From Allobrachymonas sp. (lineage in GTDB: Bacteria; Pseudomonadota; Gammaproteobacteria; Burkholderiales; Burkholderiaceae_C): DNA of 8,068 bases. The stretch lies in assembly GCA_012036375.1 (NCBI GenBank), contig JAAUOI010000124.1, positions 1 to 8,068 of the forward strand, in the 5' to 3' direction. Shown piece after piece: positions 5,164 through 8,068 of the stretch. Position 1 is the stretch's first letter. The number at the start of each line of letters is the position of its first letter. The notes beneath the pieces are model-generated. The model did not search any database. It was not told where the DNA came from and worked only from the letters and a program-made list of their open reading frames with translations. A program made the translations under genes and the position numbers.

Positions 5164-6258
5164 ATGTCACGTGCACATCGCAGTTCGGCCAGTTTGCTCT
5201 CAGCGGTGTTTGCGCTGCTGATTGTGTATGCCTCGCTCTATCCGTTTGAAGGCTGGCGCAATCAAGGCATTGCGCCTTGGGCATTTTTGCAAGCGCCGTG
5301 GCCACGCTACTGGAGTCGATTCGATGTGGTGGCCAACGGTTTGGGCTATATCCCGCTCGGATTTTTGTTGACTCTGGCTTTGTTGCGCACGCGATTGTTG
5401 CCGCAGCCCGTATTGATCACCACGTTTGCTGCGAGCGCCTTGTCTCTTGCAATGGAAATGCTGCAAACCTACTTGCCGCTGCGCGTGCCGCAACTGGCTG
5501 ATTGGCTACTCAACACGGGCGGTGCATTTGTGGGTGCATTGCTCGCACAAGCGCTTGAGCGCATGGGCGTGATTGACACTTGGAGTCGCTTTCGCGCACG
5601 CTGGTTCGAGCGCGATGCGAGCGCGGCGCTGGTGCTGCTCTTGCTGTGGCCCTTCGCGTTGCTCTTTCCACCAGCTGCGCCTTTGGCTTTAGGGCAAGTT
5701 AGCCGACATATTCAACAGTTTGCCAACGAATGGGTAGAAGGCACACCGCTGGCGATCTATATCGACGAACCTGCAGCGTATGTGTTGCCACTGTCCAATC
5801 TGAATGAATTAGTCTGCGCAAGCCTTGGGTTTCTGATTCCCTGCTTGTTGGCTTACAGCGTGACGCTGGGTTGGCCACGTCGCCTTGCGCTGCTATTGTT
5901 GGGTCTGGCTGTTGCGCTCGGTGCAAGCAGTTTGTCTGCTGCGTTGAGTTTCAGCCCAGAGCACAGCTTGGCATGGCTCAGTCCCCCAGCCAAAGCTGGG
6001 TTGCTGGTCGGCGCGGTGTGGGCGGCGTTGGCCACGGTTATGCCTCGACGCCTATGCTTGGGGCTGTTGGTGATGGCCTTGGTGTGGCAATTGAGTTTGA
6101 TCAACGCCGCGCCTGAAACGCCCTATTACGCGCTCACCTTGCAAAGCTGGGAGCAAGGACGCTTTATTCGTTTTCATGGGCTGGCGCAGTGGTTGGGCTG
6201 GCTATGGCCGTATGTAGCGCTGCTGGCAGCATTGGCTGCGTTATCGAGACGGCAGTAA
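5164..6258 (+). CDS. VanZ-family membrane protein with extended C-terminal half
   Basis: This is a 364-residue polytopic membrane protein. Residues about 10-130 are a VanZ-like domain with an early YASLYPFEGW block, Asp54 and Asn58 in RFDVVANGLGYIPLG, Glu98 and Gln101 in MEMLQTYLP, Arg107, and Asp113 to Asn117 in LADWLLNTGGAFVG. The remainder has five or six further hydrophobic segments and a loop near IYIDEPAAYVLPLSNLNELV, without a domain I can name. VanZ proteins are often about 150 residues and linked to teicoplanin resistance in Gram-positive bacteria. In proteobacteria the function is unknown, and a resistance role should not be assumed. The ATG at 5164 has GAGG at 5155-5158. A GTG at 5149 is an alternative start that adds five residues. 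The gene follows hemJ with almost no gap. Confidence 0.82.
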   Translation: MSRAHRSSASLLSAVFALLIVYASLYPFEGWRNQGIAPWAFLQAPWPRYWSRFDVVANGLGYIPLGFLLTLALLRTRLLPQPVLITTFAASALSLAMEMLQTYLPLRVPQLADWLLNTGGAFVGALLAQALERMGVIDTWSRFRARWFERDASAALVLLLLWPFALLFPPAAPLALGQVSRHIQQFANEWVEGTPLAIYIDEPAAYVLPLSNLNELVCASLGFLIPCLLAYSVTLGWPRRLALLLLGLAVALGASSLSAALSFSPEHSLAWLSPPAKAGLLVGAVWAALATVMPRRLCLGLLVMALVWQLSLINAAPETPYYALTLQSWEQGRFIRFHGLAQWLGWLWPYVALLAALAALSRRQ

Positions 6259-6281
6259 AAACGCCCGCTTGATGCGCCCGA

Positions 6282-6287
6282 TAAAAT
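6282..6287 (+). promoter_or_regulatory. Possible -10 box (TAAAAT) of the ferredoxin gene
   Basis: TAAAAT, within GATAAAATC, ends seven bases before the ATG at 6295. There is no Shine-Dalgarno sequence in that gap and no good -35 hexamer at normal distance. The placement suggests a leaderless or nearly leaderless transcript starting at the ferredoxin gene, 36 bases after the VanZ stop. Confidence 0.4.
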
Positions 6288-6294
6288 CACGGCC

Positions 6295-6639
6295 ATGCAT
6301 CAACCCTTACCGCCCCCCTATTTTGAGCGCCATATTTTCTTTTGCACCAACTCGCGTGAGGCGGGCGAAGCTTGCTGTGCGCAGCACAATGCCAAAGATG
6401 CGCAAAAGTACTGCAAGCAAGCCGTGAAGGCGGCGGGGCTCTCAGGCCCGGGCAAGGTGCGCGTCAATGGCGCGGGCTGCTTGGATCGCTGCGCGGGCGG
6501 GCCTGTGGCAGTGGTTTATCCCGAAGGCGTGTGGTATTCCTATGTGGACAATGACGACATTGATGAGATCGTGAACTCACACCTGAAGAACGGCCAGGTG
6601 GTGGAGCGCTTGCTGTTGCCAGCGCATGTTGGCAAATGA
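6295..6639 (+). CDS. Thioredoxin-like [2Fe-2S] ferredoxin
   Basis: This is a 114-residue cytoplasmic protein of the thioredoxin-fold [2Fe-2S] ferredoxin family. The sequence shows IFFCTNSREAGEACC with Cys17 and Cys27/Cys28, then GPGKVRVNGAGCLDRCAGGP with Cys62 and Cys66, and then AVVYPEGVWYSYV, all typical of the family. The most likely cluster ligands are Cys17, Cys28, Cys62 and Cys66. Cys27 and Cys40 are additional. The physiological partner is unknown, and electron transfer is inferred from the fold. The ATG at 6295 is the only start that keeps the N-terminus short, with a TAAAAT box just upstream and no ribosome site. Its stop overlaps the hydrolase start (ATGA, 6636-6639), so the two proteins are made together. 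Confidence 0.9.
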   Translation: MHQPLPPPYFERHIFFCTNSREAGEACCAQHNAKDAQKYCKQAVKAAGLSGPGKVRVNGAGCLDRCAGGPVAVVYPEGVWYSYVDNDDIDEIVNSHLKNGQVVERLLLPAHVGK

Positions 6640-7262
6640 ATGCACAAACGTTTCGTATGAGCTTGGCGGGCGCTGCAGGCGCGATAGAAGCGCTGCAAGA
6701 CGATCCTGCCGAACTTGCAAAAGGTGTGGCTGTGATTTGTCATCCACATCCGCTGTTTGCTGGCACGATGGACAATAAAGTGGTGCAAACTTTGGCGCGG
6801 GCGTTCGTGCAATGCGGCTGGCGAGCGATTCGGTTTAACTTTCGTGGCGTGGGCGCGAGTGCAGGTGTGTATGACGAAGGGCGCGGCGAAGCCGACGACT
6901 TGCGCCGCGTCATTGCGCAATCAGCGCCCACAGGCTCAACGCTGGCGATTGCAGGATTTTCGTTTGGCTCATTTGTCGCATCGCAAGTTTTGCAAGAAGC
7001 CGCGCAAAGTCACGATCTGCAAAAAATCGTGTTTATCGGCACAGCCACGCAGCGCTTTGCGGTGCAGCCGATTCCTGCGCAGTTGCATGACAAGCTGCTC
7101 GCGGTGCATGGCGAAAATGACGATACCGTGTCGCTGGCGAGCGTGATGGACTGGGCGCGACCACAAAATTTGCCCATCACCGTGGTGCCGCAAGGCGGGC
7201 ATTTTTTTCACGGGCAGTTACCTCTTTTGCGCAGCTTGGTGGTGCGGCATTTGAATTCATGA
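6636..7262 (+). CDS. Alpha/beta hydrolase (COG2945-type)
   Basis: This is a 208-residue soluble protein with the alpha/beta hydrolase fold. The oxyanion region CHPHPLFAGTMDNKVV (35-50) and NFRGVGASAG (68-77) are characteristic of the COG2945 group. The nucleophile elbow is GFSFG with Ser109, the acid is probably Asp162 in HGENDDTV, and the base is probably His189 in GGHFFHG. There is no signal peptide, so it should be cytoplasmic. The substrate is unknown, and esterase or thioesterase-like activity is only a class expectation. The start overlaps the ferredoxin stop by four bases, which suggests translational coupling. The carboxypeptidase gene follows after 16 bases, but that gene has its own promoter-like box. 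Confidence 0.88.
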   Translation: MNAQTFRMSLAGAAGAIEALQDDPAELAKGVAVICHPHPLFAGTMDNKVVQTLARAFVQCGWRAIRFNFRGVGASAGVYDEGRGEADDLRRVIAQSAPTGSTLAIAGFSFGSFVASQVLQEAAQSHDLQKIVFIGTATQRFAVQPIPAQLHDKLLAVHGENDDTVSLASVMDWARPQNLPITVVPQGGHFFHGQLPLLRSLVVRHLNS

Positions 7263-7264
7263 AC

Positions 7265-7270
7265 TACAAT
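7265..7270 (+). promoter_or_regulatory. Possible -10 box (TACAAT) of the carboxypeptidase gene
   Basis: TACAAT matches five of six consensus positions and ends eight bases before the ATG at 7279. The intervening bases are pyrimidine-rich with no ribosome site. No good -35 hexamer is found 16-18 bases upstream. Transcription would begin about at the start codon. Confidence 0.4.
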
Positions 7271-7278
7271 TCGCCTCT

Positions 7279-8068
7279 ATGAATTTGATAGCACTTCGCG
7301 CAGTATTTGTGCCGGCTGTTGCCGGTTTTTCTTTATTTTTTGGGCTTTTGGCAGGTGTTGGCGCACAAACTGCACCACAAGCATTGCAAGGGCCTGAAAT
7401 CGCTGCCCGCGCCTATTTGCTGATCGATGTCACAGCCAATCAGGTGCTGATTGAAAAAGATGCCGATGCACAGGTCGAGCCCGCGAGCTTGACCAAGCTG
7501 ATGACGGCCTACATCGTGTTTGACGCGCTTCGTGCCAAGAAAATCTCGCTCGCGCAAACCTTCGATGTGAGCGAGCGCGCTTGGAAAATGCCCGGCAGTC
7601 GCATGTTCATTGAGCCGCGAATGAAGATCAAGGTGGAAGACTTGCTCAAAGGCATGATCGTGCAATCGGGCAACGATGCCACCGTGGCGCTGGCTGAAGG
7701 TGTGGCGGGCAGTGTGGAGCGTTTTGTGCAGCTCATGAATGAGCAGGCTAAGTTACTCGGCATGAGCAAAACCAGCTACAAAAATCCAGAAGGCTTGACC
7801 GAGGCTGGCCATACGACCACAGCGCGTGATTTGTCGGTACTCTCCACCCGCCTGATGCGCGAGTTTCCAGAATACGCGCAGCTCTACGCCATCAAAAATG
7901 GCGTATGGAAAGCAGCCCAGCGGCCAACGACACCAACCGCAATCTGCTCTTGTTCCGTGACCCAAGCGTCGATGGCCTCAAACCGGCCACACCGATGCCG
8001 CTGGCTACTGCCTAATTGCCACCGCTAAGCGCGAGCTTCCCGGCGTGGGGCAGCGGCGTTTGCTCTCC
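7279..8068 (+). CDS. D-alanyl-D-alanine carboxypeptidase (PBP5/6 type), two frameshifts, 3' end missing
   Basis: This is a periplasmic penicillin-binding protein that removes the terminal D-Ala from peptidoglycan stem peptides. A signal peptide covers residues 1-29 (cleavage after VGA). The S-x-x-K motif is Ser70-Leu-Thr-Lys73 in PASLTKLMTAY, and the second motif is Ser130-Gly-Asn132 in VQSGNDATVALAEG. As given, the frame breaks after Lys206 and would end at a TAA at 8026-8028. One extra A in the run 7894-7898 continues it as KKWRMESSPAANDTNRNLLL, then RDPSVDGL. One extra A in the run 7980-7982 restores KTGHTDAAGYCLIATAKREL, including the third motif KTG, 105 residues after SGN as in PBP5. 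The corrected frame is open to the last base. The C-terminal domain and membrane helix lie beyond the window. Confidence 0.9.
7894..7898 (+). other. Frameshift site 1 in the carboxypeptidase gene (A-run one base short)
   Basis: Five A residues follow ATC here. Six would encode Lys-Lys and continue into TGG CGT ATG GAA, the frame that reads NDTNRNLLL downstream. A single missing A explains the break. Confidence 0.75.
7980..7982 (+). other. Frameshift site 2 in the carboxypeptidase gene (A-run one base short)
   Basis: The sequence reads CTC AAA CCG where family homology demands CTC AAA ACC GGC, that is Leu-Lys-Thr-Gly. One missing A destroys the catalytic KTG motif. Restoring it gives an open frame to base 8068. 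Confidence 0.8.

Noticed and set aside
7891..8028. Natural C-terminus of the carboxypeptidase at the TAA at 8026-8028
   Set aside because: The residues after 206 in this frame are unlike the family, while the two other frames in turn give clear family sequence including KTG.
1..8068. Mobile element, CRISPR array, phage, toxin-antitoxin or RNA gene
   Set aside because: I found no transposase, integrase, regularly spaced repeats, tRNA-like cloverleaf or rRNA segment. The genes are ordinary chromosomal envelope and metabolic functions.

Overview
The window looks like chromosomal DNA of a betaproteobacterium of the order Burkholderiales, probably family Comamonadaceae. This rests on gene content, protein style (for example the thioredoxin-like ferredoxin next to a COG2945-type hydrolase and a PBP5-type carboxypeptidase), moderately GC-rich codon use, and start sites with a TANAAT-like box immediately before the ATG. 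The taxonomic call comes from recognition by eye, not from a database search. All ten convincing protein genes lie on the plus strand. I see no tRNA, rRNA, CRISPR array, insertion sequence or phage gene.

Positions 1-246 carry no convincing protein gene. They hold a long imperfect hairpin (42-100), a short near-palindrome (150-170), a doubtful minus-strand mini-ORF, and the probable start of transcription for the first operon.

Positions 247-4650 form a five-gene unit for an MCE-type (Mla-like) phospholipid transporter: a STAS-fused MlaE-type permease, an MlaF-type ATPase, an MlaD-type MCE protein anchored in the inner membrane, an outer-membrane-type auxiliary lipoprotein (ABC_trans_aux/PqiC-like), and a stand-alone cyclic-nucleotide-binding domain protein. 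Two of the junctions overlap by four bases (ATGA and GTGA). The exceptions are a 118-base gap before the MCE gene, with a perfect 10-bp inverted repeat that would cover its Shine-Dalgarno sequence, and an AT-rich, repeat-like stretch at the start of the lipoprotein gene. No MlaC-like periplasmic carrier gene is present.

Positions 4721-6258 encode a HemJ-type membrane protein (often annotated CopD-like), probably protoporphyrinogen oxidase, followed closely by a long VanZ-family membrane protein. Positions 6295-7262 encode a thioredoxin-like [2Fe-2S] ferredoxin and an alpha/beta hydrolase, overlapping by ATGA. From 7279 to the end is a D-alanyl-D-alanine carboxypeptidase (PBP5/6 type), cut by the window end. 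Its reading frame is broken twice, each time where one A seems to be missing from an A-run. Adding back the two bases restores the KTG motif and an open frame to the last base, so sequencing or assembly error is the likely cause.

The overall theme is the cell envelope: lipid trafficking, membrane heme biosynthesis and peptidoglycan trimming. I found no clear new defence or mobile system. The points most worth a second look are the cyclic-nucleotide-binding protein coupled to the lipid transporter, the lipoprotein signal peptide that seems to be built from a dispersed repeat, the possible ribosome-site hairpin before the MCE gene, and the four leaderless-looking gene starts.
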